A stretch of 64,000 nt of DNA from DAOUJW01 sp965218945. GTDB taxonomy: Bacteria > Chloroflexota > Dehalococcoidia > Lucifugimonadales > UBA2985. The number at the start of each line of letters is the position of its first letter. The first letter of the stretch is position 1. The position numbers were made by a program, and so were the translations under genes. The notes below the pieces were generated by a model. It was not told the origin of the DNA. It did no database searches and saw nothing but the letters and a program-made list of their open reading frames with translations. This document shows positions 1 through 8,097 of the stretch, one piece after another. Location: assembly GCA_965218945.1 (NCBI GenBank), contig OZ244718.1, positions 744,001-808,000 of the forward strand. The letters are read 5' to 3'.

Positions 1-588
1 GGCCAGTTCGAGGACATGATTGCAACTGCCCTTGGAGGCAGGGTTGCAGAGGAGGTCACCTTTGGCGAAAGCACCACGGGGGCAAGCAATGACCTGGAGC
101 ACGCCACCAGTCTGGCCCGGAACATGGTCACCCGATATGGCATGAGCGATAATCTTGGCCCCAGGACCTTCGGGAAGAAGGAGGAGCTTGTCTTCCTGGG
201 CAGGGAGATATCGGAGCAGCGCGACTACAGCGATAAGATTGCCGAGGCCATAGACAACGAGGTGCACACCCTCATCCAGTACGCGTACAACAAGGCTACG
301 GACCTGCTTACCGCCAACAGCGCCAAGCTGGCTCAGATAGCTAACTACCTCATGGTCAACGAGACGGTGGAGGGGACGGCGCTTGAGACTTTGTTCGACT
401 CTGAGGCGCCGGAGTTGAACGACTCCGAGCCGGAGTCGGCGGTCCAGGACTCCCTGCCCGGCGGAGGCATTCCCGAATCAGAGGATATATCGGTGAACGG
501 GGCTTCGGACGACGGCGCAGTCCTCTCGGTGGATGGGGCATCGGCTTCGGAAGAAGAGGATCCTGACGAGCTTCACGCTGGCGCTTGA
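1..588 (+). CDS. ftsH: ATP-dependent zinc metalloprotease FtsH, C-terminal part (5' end outside window)
   Basis: FtsH is a membrane-anchored AAA+ protease that degrades misfolded and regulatory proteins. Only the last 195 residues are visible and the reading frame is open from base 1, so the AAA module and the HEXXH zinc site lie upstream of the window. What is visible matches the end of the M41 peptidase domain: the ALGGRVAEE and TTGASNDLEHAT helices, the MVTRYGMS segment, FLGRE, and the terminal helices up to about residue 135. After that comes a Ser/Asp/Glu-rich acidic tail of about 60 residues, typical of low-complexity FtsH C-termini. The TGA stop directly abuts the stop codon of the convergent gene at 589, leaving no intergenic base. 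Family assignment is secure. Confidence 0.95.
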   Translation, partial: GQFEDMIATALGGRVAEEVTFGESTTGASNDLEHATSLARNMVTRYGMSDNLGPRTFGKKEELVFLGREISEQRDYSDKIAEAIDNEVHTLIQYAYNKATDLLTANSAKLAQIANYLMVNETVEGTALETLFDSEAPELNDSEPESAVQDSLPGGGIPESEDISVNGASDDGAVLSVDGASASEEEDPDELHAGA

Positions 589-849
589 TTAAGTCTGCTC
601 CTCCTCGGACTCTATGGGCCTTGCCCGGTAGTACAGACCCCAGCGCTGCATAAGCTCTCGCACTCTGGGGTCGTCCAGTTCCACCAGTTCCCTCAGGAAG
701 CCGGCCAGGGCGTGGGCGTGGATGTTCTCCGGCTGGCACACCCAGTTGGCCTCCGCCGGGACAACGTAGAGCATCCCGCTCTGATGGTTGCACTGGATAT
801 CGATCCTCGTGTCACCCGTGCCCTCTTTTATTGTGACTCCGTACGGCAT
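589..849 (-). CDS. Conserved hypothetical protein, 86 aa
   Basis: I do not recognise a family. The start at 849 is chosen because AAGGAG lies about six bases upstream; a longer in-frame start at 876 has no comparable site. The protein is small and acidic at its C-terminus (ESEEEQT), with no signal peptide or membrane segment. The N-terminal half looks like beta strands (GVTIKEG, TRIDIQC, MLYVVPAE), followed by two helices and a short WGLYYRARP segment. It has one Cys in each strand-rich part, with no metal-binding spacing. It lies 28 bases downstream of rtcB on the same strand, so it may be the third gene of an archease-rtcB operon, but nothing in the sequence ties it functionally to RNA repair. 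Confidence 0.72.
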   Translation of the reverse strand: MPYGVTIKEGTGDTRIDIQCNHQSGMLYVVPAEANWVCQPENIHAHALAGFLRELVELDDPRVRELMQRWGLYYRARPIESEEEQT

Positions 850-877
850 TGGATCTCCTTTTCCGCTTACCATCAAT

Positions 878-2338
878 TTAGCCCTTCACAACCCCCAAGG
901 GGCGCATCCGGGCCACTTTCCTTGACAGACCCGCCTGCTCACAAGCCTCAATCACCTCCGCCACGTCCTTGTAGGCGATAGAGGCTTCCTCGGCCAGGGA
1001 GTCCCAGCCGTGGGCCCTGACCATTATACCCTGCTCGGCCATCTCTGCCTGAATGTCGCGTCCCTTGAGAATGCGCTTGGCCGCCGAGCGGCTTGCGGCG
1101 CGACCCGCGCCGTGGCAGGTGGAGCCAAAGCTTTCCTCCAGGGCCGCCGCCGCGCCCACCGCCAGGAAGGAGTATCGCCCCATGTCGCCGGGAATTAACA
1201 CCGGCTGGCCTATGCCCTGGTATCTGTCAGGAATGTCCGGGTGACCCGGGGGAAAGGCCCTTATGGCGCCCTTGCGGTGGACGCAGAGCTTTACGCTGCG
1301 CCCGTCCACCAGATGCTCCTCTATCTTGGCGATGTTGTGGCAGACGTCGTAGACCTGGCGGATGCCCAGGCTCTCCCAGCTTCCGCCGAAGACTTGCGCG
1401 AATGACTCGCGCACCCAGTGGGCGATGCACTGGCGGTTGGCCCATGCAAAGTTGGCCCCGGCGTACATGGCTGCCATGTAGTCCTGCCCCTCCGGGGATT
1501 CCACGGGGCAGCAGGCCAGCTGACGGTCCGGCAGCTCGATGCCGTAGCTCTTCACAGCGCCGTCCATAACCTTGAGGTAGTCGTCGCAAATCTGATGGCC
1601 GAGGCCCCGGGAACCGCAGTGCATGAGAACGGTCACCTGGCCCACCTGCTCTACGCCCATGATACGGGCGGCCTCCGCATCGAATATCTCGTCCACCACC
1701 TGCACTTCCAGGAAGTGGTTGCCGGAGCCCAACGTGCCCAGTTGGGGCGCTCCTCTCCGCTTTGGCCTGACGCCAACCTTATCGGGGTTAGCGCCATCCA
1801 GACAGCCGCCGGCCTCGCTCATCTCCAGGTCCTCCGGAACGCCGTAACCCCTCTCGACGGCCCAGCGCGCTCCCTGGGCAAGCACGCGATCGACCTCTCT
1901 ACCCTGAAGGCGTATCTTGCCGGAAGACCCCAGCCCTGAAGGGACGTTGGTGAAGAGGGCGTTGACCAGCTGCTCTATGCGGGGCCTTACTTCTTCCTCC
2001 ATCAAGCCGGTCCGCAGCATGCGAACCCCGCAGTTGATATCGAAGCCAACGCCGCCGGGGGACACTACTCCGTCCTCCACCCTCGTGGCGGCGACGCCCC
2101 CGACTGGGAAGCCGTAGCCCCAGTGTATGTCCGGCATGGCCATCGAAGCCTTTACGATGCCGGGCAGACAAGCCACGTTGGCCACCTGGTCCAGGGAGTT
2201 GTCCGCCGATATCTGCTCCATCAGCGCTTCCGTGGCAAACACCAGTCCGGGGACCTGCATCCCCTCCTTGTAGTCCTGCGGGATCTCCCACCTGTAGCCG
2301 TCAATTTGGCGAATGGGCACTCTGACGTTACCGCTCAT
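878..2338 (-). CDS. rtcB: RNA-splicing ligase RtcB
   Basis: RtcB is a Mn2+/GTP-dependent RNA ligase that joins 2',3'-cyclic phosphate or 3'-phosphate ends to 5'-OH ends. The 486-residue length is normal for the long RtcB form. Visible family blocks are GFPVGGVAATR and GGVGFDINCGVR (metal site Asp and Cys), LGSGNHFLEVQ, MHCGSRGLGHQ, and near the C-terminus CHGAGRAASR, which holds the His that is guanylylated in characterised homologues. The ATG at 2338 is preferred because AGGAG lies nine bases upstream; a TTG three codons earlier overlaps that site. The gene follows the archease gene by 12 bases, so the two are almost certainly co-transcribed. Archease is the known activator of RtcB, so the context supports an active RNA repair or tRNA-healing ligase. 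Confidence 0.95.
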   Translation of the reverse strand: MSGNVRVPIRQIDGYRWEIPQDYKEGMQVPGLVFATEALMEQISADNSLDQVANVACLPGIVKASMAMPDIHWGYGFPVGGVAATRVEDGVVSPGGVGFDINCGVRMLRTGLMEEEVRPRIEQLVNALFTNVPSGLGSSGKIRLQGREVDRVLAQGARWAVERGYGVPEDLEMSEAGGCLDGANPDKVGVRPKRRGAPQLGTLGSGNHFLEVQVVDEIFDAEAARIMGVEQVGQVTVLMHCGSRGLGHQICDDYLKVMDGAVKSYGIELPDRQLACCPVESPEGQDYMAAMYAGANFAWANRQCIAHWVRESFAQVFGGSWESLGIRQVYDVCHNIAKIEEHLVDGRSVKLCVHRKGAIRAFPPGHPDIPDRYQGIGQPVLIPGDMGRYSFLAVGAAAALEESFGSTCHGAGRAASRSAAKRILKGRDIQAEMAEQGIMVRAHGWDSLAEEASIAYKDVAEVIEACEQAGLSRKVARMRPLGVVKG

Positions 2339-2350
2339 CCGATTCAACTC

Positions 2351-2764
2351 CTATACGTCCAATATCACCTGGACTCTGGCCGGGTTTCCTTCTTCCACCT
2401 GGAGCATATGGTAGGTTGCCGACTTCACCCCGGACTTCAGCCTGTGCCTGCCGGGGTCGAACCGCTCGCCGTAGCAGCGGGCCTTGAGCTCGGTGTCTTC
2501 CATCTCATATATCTCGAAGCGGGAGAAGTACCGATTCTCGACCTCGCACAGGAAGAGCAGCTCGTTGAGCCAGGCCACCAGCAGGGCGTCCCTGTCTGAT
2601 GCGCTGACGGCTACGTCGCACACCTCCGCTTCCCGCACGTTGGACATGTCCGCCATGAAATCGAAGAGGCCCCTGGCAGCCTGAGCGAAGGCCTCTTTCA
2701 AGTCTACCCCCGTTGCCACTATGCCTACGTCTGCCGTGTGGTCGATGAACTCGAAGCCGCCCAT
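2351..2764 (-). CDS. Archease, RtcB cofactor
   Basis: Archeases promote guanylylation and multiple turnover of RtcB ligases. The 137-residue protein begins FEFIDHTADVGIVATG, the family signature with the DHTADVG Asp/His metal site. It continues with AFAQAARGLFDFMAD, LLVAWLNELLFLCEVE and the C-terminal ATYHMLQVEE strand with VQVILDV; the final Asp region belongs to the conserved metal site. An AGGAG lies ten bases before the ATG. This is the first gene of the unit archease-rtcB-(589..849). A TACAAT hexamer on the minus strand at 2804-2799 is a possible -10 element. Length and motif order are ordinary for the family. Confidence 0.93.
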   Translation of the reverse strand: MGGFEFIDHTADVGIVATGVDLKEAFAQAARGLFDFMADMSNVREAEVCDVAVSASDRDALLVAWLNELLFLCEVENRYFSRFEIYEMEDTELKARCYGERFDPGRHRLKSGVKSATYHMLQVEEGNPARVQVILDV

Positions 2765-2879
2765 TGCCGTAATGCTCCTGGTGTCTCTCTGGAAGTCTAT
2801 TGTACAACTTTACCGCGCTCCGCGAATTGAGCGGGGTGTTGTTGGTCTCTGCGCGCTGGTTGAAGCACATAAGACGCGC

Positions 2880-2907
2880 TTGACATCCCCGACAGGGGTG
2901 GTAGAAT
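2880..2907 (+). promoter_or_regulatory. Sigma-70-type promoter candidate for the acyl-CoA dehydrogenase gene
   Basis: TTGACA at 2880-2885 and TAGAAT at 2902-2907 are separated by 16 bases. They lie in the divergent spacer about 125 bases upstream of the start at 3034, leaving a leader of roughly 120 nt. The -35 hexamer is a perfect consensus. The assignment rests on sequence match and position only. Confidence 0.5.
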
Positions 2908-3033
2908 TACCGCGTTGGGGTATACCCGTTTGTTTGCTGTGCCCGTTTTGGGTTTCTCGGGCGGGCCGAAAGCGGATGGATGTTTCCCGGCAAGAGTACA
3001 TAGAGGGGTTACCCCAAGGAAAGGAAGGTAGAA

Positions 3034-4260
3034 ATGGATTTCGCACTACCCTATACCAAGGAGCAGGAAGAATTCCGGCAGGAGGTTCGATCCTGGCTGG
3101 ACGAGAATGTCCCCGAGGAGATGAAGGAACCATACGACTCCAGGGACTTTAGCAGGGAGCAGTACGTTTTCTGGCGCGAGACGCATCAGAAGCTGGCGGC
3201 CAAGGGATGGCTCTTCCCCACGTTCCCCAAGGAGTACGGTGGCGGCGGGCTAACCGGAGACCACGAGACCATCATCTCGGAGGAGTACCAGAACTACAGG
3301 GTCCCCAACAACTTCACCAACCAGTTTGTCTTCCCGGCCCTTCTGGTCTGGGGCACTGAGGAGCAGAAGCAGAAGTTCCTGGTTCCTCTGCTCAAGTCTG
3401 AGACCACGGCCTGGCAGAAGTTCACGGAGCCCAGCTCCGGCGCCGACTTGGCCGACTACAGGAGCACTGCAGTCCGCGACGGCGACGATTGGCTCCTGAC
3501 CGGTTCCAACGTATTCGTCAGCGGCAAGCCGAGGCCCCAGTGGGACGCCGGAGGACCCAACTACCTCTTCGGCCCCATGATGACGGACCCGGACGCCCCG
3601 CGACACAGGAACCTGGGTTTCTTCTTGGTCCCCGTTCCCTCAGAGGGGCTTGCGGTCCAGGAGCAGGCGCTCCTCCCCGGCCATGACCAGCACGCCATCT
3701 TCCTGGACAACGTCCGGGTGCCCGGCGACCATCTCATCGGCGGCGACCACCAGGGTTGGCAGGTATCCAACACCAGCCTGGAGCAGGAGCACGGCGGTCG
3801 AGGCCAGGCATTCGCACGGAACGAGGTGGTGGACGAGTTGGTGGAGTACACCAAGGGAGCCAAGGCCGGCGACGCTATAGCGCAGCAGTCGGCAATGGAC
3901 TCCGTACTCGAGGCGCACATCCACGGCCTGCTGCTCCAGCGCACCTACTGGATGTATCAGAGCCACATGGAGATCAACTACCAGGGCAACGTCGGCAACG
4001 TGTACGGCCGTGAGTCCAGCCTCCGCATTGCCAGCAGAGTGCGAGACGTTATGGGCATGTACTCCCTGGTGGACAGGAACGAGCCTGAGGCCCCCTACGG
4101 CGGACGCCACGAGGTCAACCAGCGTTCCAGGGCAGGGCAGAACCATGCCGGTGGCAGCACCGGCATCGCCAAGGTGGTCCTGGCACGGCGCATAGGCATC
4201 AGCCGAACCCAGGAGCGAGCGGCTCCCACGCCCTCCACCGCTACTGCCTCGGGCAGCTAG
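3034..4260 (+). CDS. Acyl-CoA dehydrogenase family protein
   Basis: This is a flavoprotein of the acyl-CoA dehydrogenase superfamily, expected to oxidise an acyl-CoA alpha-beta bond with FAD and pass electrons to ETF; the substrate cannot be read from sequence. The 408 residues show the usual order: N-terminal helical domain (PYTKEQEEFRQEVRSWLDENVP), the PTFPKEYGGGG turn, the middle beta domain with the W-K-F-TEPSSGAD motif and GSNVFVSGK, then the C-terminal helical bundle ending GQNHAGGSTGIAKVVLARRIG. The start is supported by AAGGAAGG before the ATG. It is a single-gene unit, with a promoter candidate 125 bases upstream and a strong terminator 20 bases after the stop. The C-terminus is Ser/Thr-rich and may be disordered. 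Confidence 0.93.
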   Translation: MDFALPYTKEQEEFRQEVRSWLDENVPEEMKEPYDSRDFSREQYVFWRETHQKLAAKGWLFPTFPKEYGGGGLTGDHETIISEEYQNYRVPNNFTNQFVFPALLVWGTEEQKQKFLVPLLKSETTAWQKFTEPSSGADLADYRSTAVRDGDDWLLTGSNVFVSGKPRPQWDAGGPNYLFGPMMTDPDAPRHRNLGFFLVPVPSEGLAVQEQALLPGHDQHAIFLDNVRVPGDHLIGGDHQGWQVSNTSLEQEHGGRGQAFARNEVVDELVEYTKGAKAGDAIAQQSAMDSVLEAHIHGLLLQRTYWMYQSHMEINYQGNVGNVYGRESSLRIASRVRDVMGMYSLVDRNEPEAPYGGRHEVNQRSRAGQNHAGGSTGIAKVVLARRIGISRTQERAAPTPSTATASGS

Positions 4261-4280
4261 CAGACCAATCGCTCAAGAAG

Positions 4281-4323
4281 ACGCCCGCCTTCCCGAACTA
4301 CGGGAAGGCGGGCGTTATTGTTT
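4281..4323 (+). terminator. Rho-independent terminator after the acyl-CoA dehydrogenase gene
   Basis: A perfect 15-bp stem (4281-4295 with 4301-4315), closed by the five-base loop AACTA, is followed by TATTGTTT. It begins 20 bases after the stop codon at 4260. The GC-rich stem and T-rich tail are a clear intrinsic terminator. Confidence 0.87.
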
Positions 4324-4401
4324 ACACTCAGGGTGGCTAGATTCCTGCTTACGGAGACCTTTGAATAATCCATAGCGTCATCCCGCAAGAATTGCCCTCA
4401 C

Positions 4402-4498
4402 CGTCATTCCTGCGGAGGCAGGAATCCAAAAGCGCTGTGTGCAAGGCTGCGATGCCTTGGAAGAAGGGCTATAGATTCCCGTTTGCACGGGAATGACG
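4402..4498. repeat. Intergenic palindromic repeat, CGTCATTCC...GGAATGACG type
   Basis: The element is 97 bp with inverted ends CGTCATTCC and GGAATGACG. It holds two internal hairpins: ATTCCTGCGGAGGCAGGAAT on the left and ATTCCCGTTTGCACGGGAAT on the right. It resembles the palindromic intergenic repeats widespread in bacterial genomes that read as 'WIPASAGMT' when translated. The rest of the 4261-4631 gap holds only the terminator and otherwise nothing I can interpret. Confidence 0.7.
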
Positions 4499-4631
4499 GA
4501 GAAGATAGCCTCTTCTGGGAGATACACCGGAGTTATATAAAGGTCCGCTATCGCAGGGATAGCTGAGCCGGCGCCACGATGTCCGCCTTGCTCACTCCCC
4601 TCCACCGCGCTCCTGGTGTGAGGCGTCTTTC

Positions 4632-5372
4632 CTAGAACCAAGGCCAGGGCACGTTGCGCCTGTACGGGTCGGCGTCGGGGAAGCGCTCAGATGCCAGCAG
4701 GCCCTCGATACGCCTCTCAAGCGCCTCTGTCTCCTCCGGCGCCAGCAGTTGCGACAGCTCGTGCGTCAGTTTCCCCGGCGACCGCAAGTCTGTCAGGAAA
4801 GCTGCCATCTGCTCCATTAGGTGAGCGGGTATCGGCTCCCCAACGAAGTCCCAGATAACCGTCCTCAGTTTCGGTTCTTCGTGGAAGGTTATGCCGTGGT
4901 CTATCGACCACACCCTGCCGCCCCAGTCCTTGAAGCAGTGACTCGCCTTCCTGTCGGCGTTGTTCGCAAGGTGGTCAAACAGGGCTATGCGCTCCATCTC
5001 CTCCGGACACTCCTCTCGCAGCGTGAAGTAGTTGGACTCGGAGTCCGCATCAATGAACTGCTGCAAGGAGCCTACTCCGTACGGGCCGTCGCGTATCACA
5101 GTGCAGGGGACGAAATTCCAGGACAGCGCCCGCGCCACCAGGTAGGCGGCGTACTCTCGCTTGTACAGTGTGCCGGAAGGGAAGTCCCACAGAGGGCGTT
5201 CGCCCCTGCGAGGCTTGTACACCGCGTCCTGGGTCTGCTGTCCGTCTGACACCGACACCAGGAACGTGTCGTTGGAACCCTGGGGTATGAGCAACGGAGA
5301 GGAAATTACTCCGTCCAGCAGAAACCTGCTTAGTTCGTCTTCGGGGGTCTCCGGCCTTCTCTCAGTTTCCAT
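4632..5372 (-). CDS. SCO1664-family protein (PI3/PI4-kinase-like fold, unknown function)
   Basis: The 246-residue protein matches the SCO1664/TIGR03843 family, known mostly from Actinobacteria and Chloroflexota and of unproven function. Kinase-like landmarks in order are GSNDTFLVSV, a conserved Lys in AVYKPRRGERPLWDFP, LYKREYAAYLVARAL, the catalytic-loop-like FDHLANNADRKASHC, and a metal-loop-like WSIDHGITFH. These recall the phosphatidylinositol 3/4-kinase superfamily arrangement, so phosphotransfer is plausible but not shown. It ends in an RRNVPWPWF tail typical of the family. It lies 64 bases downstream of the DUF3090 gene on the same strand, a pairing conserved in other phyla. The lone ATG at 5372 is the natural start. 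Confidence 0.85.
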   Translation of the reverse strand: METERRPETPEDELSRFLLDGVISSPLLIPQGSNDTFLVSVSDGQQTQDAVYKPRRGERPLWDFPSGTLYKREYAAYLVARALSWNFVPCTVIRDGPYGVGSLQQFIDADSESNYFTLREECPEEMERIALFDHLANNADRKASHCFKDWGGRVWSIDHGITFHEEPKLRTVIWDFVGEPIPAHLMEQMAAFLTDLRSPGKLTHELSQLLAPEETEALERRIEGLLASERFPDADPYRRNVPWPWF

Positions 5373-5436
5373 GGCGCCTGTTGGGAATTGGTGTAAGCAG
5401 ATGCATTACTCGCCTCCCGCTCTGACGACATAGCCG

Positions 5437-5958
5437 TCAGGTCAATCTGAAGGAGTTATGGCCGTTGGAGCGCGGGCAGGTGTGAGGCTCAGGCCCCATA
5501 GGCGCGCTGCACAGAGGGCACAGCGGTCGGCCGGCAGAGACTACCACCTGCGCCTCCCCGGCCAGGTCTTTCATCTGGGAGCGGGAGGCCCAGAACTCCA
5601 TGAGCGGGCTTCCATCCTGGTCGTCCTCACGGTCATGGGCTTCGATGAGGAAGAGGTCTCGCCGCGGCTCATGGCCTAGGCTGAGCTTTCCGACCTTGAA
5701 ATCCAGGGAAGGTTGTCCCTGGCTCGACTGGCCGGACGGCGGGCGCGGGGTCTCCTCTTGCGCCTCTTCGGAGGAGGACATCTCCATAAGCTGCTGTACG
5801 GCCATGGATAGCTGGGACAGCTGCTCTTTTTCCATCCACAGGCAGGCGCTGCCCCTCGGCCCGTCCACCAAGAGCCTGAATGTTCGCTGCCCCGGCTCTC
5901 CGATGGCCTCAGCTTTGATGGTCTCTGCTCGACCCAAATCATATCTGGCGTCTGGCAT
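5437..5958 (-). CDS. DUF3090 family protein
   Basis: This is a 173-residue DUF3090/TIGR03847 protein of unknown biochemical role. The N-terminal half shows the family strands FRLLVDGPRGSACLWMEKEQL followed by the AVQQLM helix, and a strand with DLFLIEAHD. The C-terminus carries CPLCSAPMGPEPHTCPRSNGH, a CxxC...C zinc-ribbon-like signature seen in this family. Residues about 65-85 are Ser/Pro/Gln-rich linker. It is the upstream partner of the SCO1664-like gene; the repeated pairing of these families across genomes suggests one pathway. No promoter was identified with confidence in the 110 bases between this gene and the greA-like gene. Confidence 0.88.
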   Translation of the reverse strand: MPDARYDLGRAETIKAEAIGEPGQRTFRLLVDGPRGSACLWMEKEQLSQLSMAVQQLMEMSSSEEAQEETPRPPSGQSSQGQPSLDFKVGKLSLGHEPRRDLFLIEAHDREDDQDGSPLMEFWASRSQMKDLAGEAQVVVSAGRPLCPLCSAPMGPEPHTCPRSNGHNSFRLT

Positions 5959-6068
5959 ATCGTCCTATATCATACTACTTGGGACCAGGTGCGGTAAAAG
6001 GAAAGGGCCCTTCTCTGGGCCCTGTCGAAGTCCGGTAGAGTATTCCAATTGCCACCGCAGGATATAGT

Positions 6069-6878
6069 CTAGTCTACTCCATCAATGCGGTAGCGCAGAC
6101 TGCCTCGCGGCGTAGCCACCTCGACCTCATCGCCGGCATGGTGGTCCATCAGCGCCTTGCCCACAGGAGAGGCGACTGACATCTTGAAGTCCATAGGACT
6201 CGCCTCTGAGGCGTTTACCAGGGTGTACACCATCTCCTCCTGGGATGCGGGATCCGTGAGCCTGACTATGCTTCCGAGCTTGATCCGCCGGTCCCTCTGA
6301 TTGGCTGACACGGAGCCGCTGCCGTCCACCAGGCGGGCGCGCTGGACCGAGTCCTCCAACTCGCGTATGCGTGCTTCCATGAGTCCCTGACGGTCTCGAG
6401 CGGCGTCCAGAGGAGCGTTCTCGCGGAAGTCCTTGTCAGCAGCGGCTCGGCTTATCTCTTGGGCCACAGTTACGCGTTCGCCCTTGAGCTTCTCCAACTC
6501 GTTCAGCAGGCTCTGGTAGCCCTCTTCGGTGATGTCGATGGCAGCCCGCGCGCTCTCCCTGGCAGCTGTCCTGCGGCCGGCCTTTCGCACCTTGATGTGC
6601 TTGGCCAAGGACGTTTCAGTGAAATTGCTCTTGTAGCAGAAGGTGAGGAAATCCTTGACGACCTGGAGGTGATCACCTGCGTCCTGCCTCGCTTCCGACG
6701 CCACGTAATCGCCGTACTCGGCTGCCTCATGGGGCTTTATGGAGGGCAAGGAGCGATCCCACCCACCCCAGCGGATGAATTTGGTAAGCTCCTGCTGAGT
6801 GTCCGGCCGCGCCTGGGCGTGTCGGCTGGAGAGATACCGGGTTAGGGCCTCTGAAAGACTGATTTGACCGGATACCAT
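6069..6878 (-). CDS. GreA/GreB-type elongation factor with an N-terminal recombinase core-binding-like domain
   Basis: GreA proteins enter the RNA polymerase secondary channel and stimulate cleavage of backtracked RNA. Here a complete GreA module occupies residues about 115-269: the coiled-coil hairpin at 115-186, with acidic-tip residues D150 and E153 in DKDFRENAP, and the FKBP-like C-terminal domain from about 198 (LGSIVRLTD ... SPVGKALMDHHAGDEVEV). Residues about 8-96 are extra: a four-helix region (LSEALTRYLSSRHAQARPDTQ, LTKFIRWGG, VVKDFLTFCYKS, LAKHIKVRK) that resembles the SAM-like core-binding domain of tyrosine recombinases, without a catalytic domain. The usual GreA is about 158 residues, so this is a clear N-terminal fusion. 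GGAGGAG lies about 14 bases before the ATG, a little far. Stimulation of transcript cleavage is inferred from the intact tip; the extra domain may bind DNA. Confidence 0.87.
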   Translation of the reverse strand: MVSGQISLSEALTRYLSSRHAQARPDTQQELTKFIRWGGWDRSLPSIKPHEAAEYGDYVASEARQDAGDHLQVVKDFLTFCYKSNFTETSLAKHIKVRKAGRRTAARESARAAIDITEEGYQSLLNELEKLKGERVTVAQEISRAAADKDFRENAPLDAARDRQGLMEARIRELEDSVQRARLVDGSGSVSANQRDRRIKLGSIVRLTDPASQEEMVYTLVNASEASPMDFKMSVASPVGKALMDHHAGDEVEVATPRGSLRYRIDGVD

Positions 6879-7111
6879 AACAGTTTTGGTTGCTCCTCCC
6901 GTTTTGCGAGTGACTACATTGTAGGCTTACGCCCGCGCGGATGTCAACGAGATGAGCTTGTATCCATTCGACGTTTCTGCTGGGTACGGAGGCCGGCAGC
7001 AATATTACCATTGCATTTTCGTGGGTTGACATTAGACTGGCATATGATGTATTTGCTGCTAGGATTGTAACAATTTGCCGGCGCGGTTAGGTCTTCCATT
7101 AGGGTCCCAAT

Positions 7112-8020
7112 ATGCTTGAGATTTTTGTAGAAGTGGTATCGCCGGTATTCCTGATGGCGGGGATTGGCGCGCTGATCCGCAGGTTTCGGAACGTACCGAG
7201 CGACTCCATTAGCCAGATAACCCTGTACATCTTCGCCCCCGCTTTGGTGTTCAACTCGCTGGCCGGGACGGACATACCCCTGGAGGAGATGGGCAAGATA
7301 GCCCTGTTCGCCGTATGTCTCGCCGCTGCAATGTACCTGCTCTCCATCGCGGTCGCGCGTGTACTGGCCCTGGGGCGCGAGGGAACCAGCGCCTTCCTCC
7401 TGGCCACTCTCTTTATGAACGCGGGTAACTACGGCCTTCCGGTAGCTCTGCTGGCCTTCGGCGACGCCGGAGTTGAGTTTGCCGTGGTCTTCTTCGTGTG
7501 TCAGGCGACCCTGGGAGGCACCCTGGCGGTGTACCTGGCCTCCCGCAGCCAGCTCGAGATCAAGGACGCATTGCTGTCGGTGGTGCGAATGCCACTGGTA
7601 TACGGCACTGTGTTCGGACTGGCCGTAAATCTGCTGGAAGTGCAGCTACCGACCACCATAGGAGAGCCCGCCAGGATACTGGGAAACGCTGCTGTGCCGT
7701 CCATGCTGATGGTGCTGGGCATCCAGCTGGCAACGCGCTTCTCGCTGGAGGACCTGCGCTCCCTGGCGTCTGCCGTCATCCTGCGGCTGGTGGTCTCTGC
7801 GGGCGCAGCCTACCTGCTCACTCTGGCCCTGGGCATCGACGGGCTTCTGCAGCAGGTGCTGGTGGTGACATCAGCCATGCCAACGGCGGTGTTCACGACC
7901 ATTCTGGCTACCCAGTTCCAGGCGCGGCCGTCCTTTGTGACCAACGCAGTGGCGCTGGGGACGCTCCTGAGTCTTCTGACTCTGACCGTACTCATAACGG
8001 TTGTGGAGGCTGCATTGTAA
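7112..8020 (+). CDS. AEC (auxin efflux carrier) family transporter
   Basis: This is a 302-residue integral membrane protein with about ten hydrophobic segments in the two-halves arrangement of AEC permeases. Visible features are FLMAGIGALIRRF at the end of the first segment, LYIFAPALVFNSLAG, the central NAGNYGLPVALLAFG crossover-type motif, and GNAAVPSMLMVLGIQLA near the second-half crossover. Family members export or import small carboxylates such as malate or malonate; the substrate cannot be predicted. It is a single gene. No confident promoter was seen in the 233-base divergent spacer from the greA-like gene. A terminator lies at 8189-8225. Confidence 0.92.
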   Translation: MLEIFVEVVSPVFLMAGIGALIRRFRNVPSDSISQITLYIFAPALVFNSLAGTDIPLEEMGKIALFAVCLAAAMYLLSIAVARVLALGREGTSAFLLATLFMNAGNYGLPVALLAFGDAGVEFAVVFFVCQATLGGTLAVYLASRSQLEIKDALLSVVRMPLVYGTVFGLAVNLLEVQLPTTIGEPARILGNAAVPSMLMVLGIQLATRFSLEDLRSLASAVILRLVVSAGAAYLLTLALGIDGLLQQVLVVTSAMPTAVFTTILATQFQARPSFVTNAVALGTLLSLLTLTVLITVVEAAL

Positions 8021-8097
8021 AGGAGATTAGCCCCTTCAATTTATCCTTTTCAAGGAGCAAGAGCCAGGAGATCTGTCTCGGCACGATTTAGAGGCTA

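Noticed and set aside
4378..4641. 87-residue minus-strand frame ending near 4378
   Set aside because: Its translation is made of the palindromic repeat ('IPASAGMT'), a known artefact of such elements.
7026..7048. Promoter for the AEC gene (TTGACA at 7026 with TATGAT at 7043)
   Set aside because: The spacer is only 11 bases, too short for a sigma-70-type promoter.
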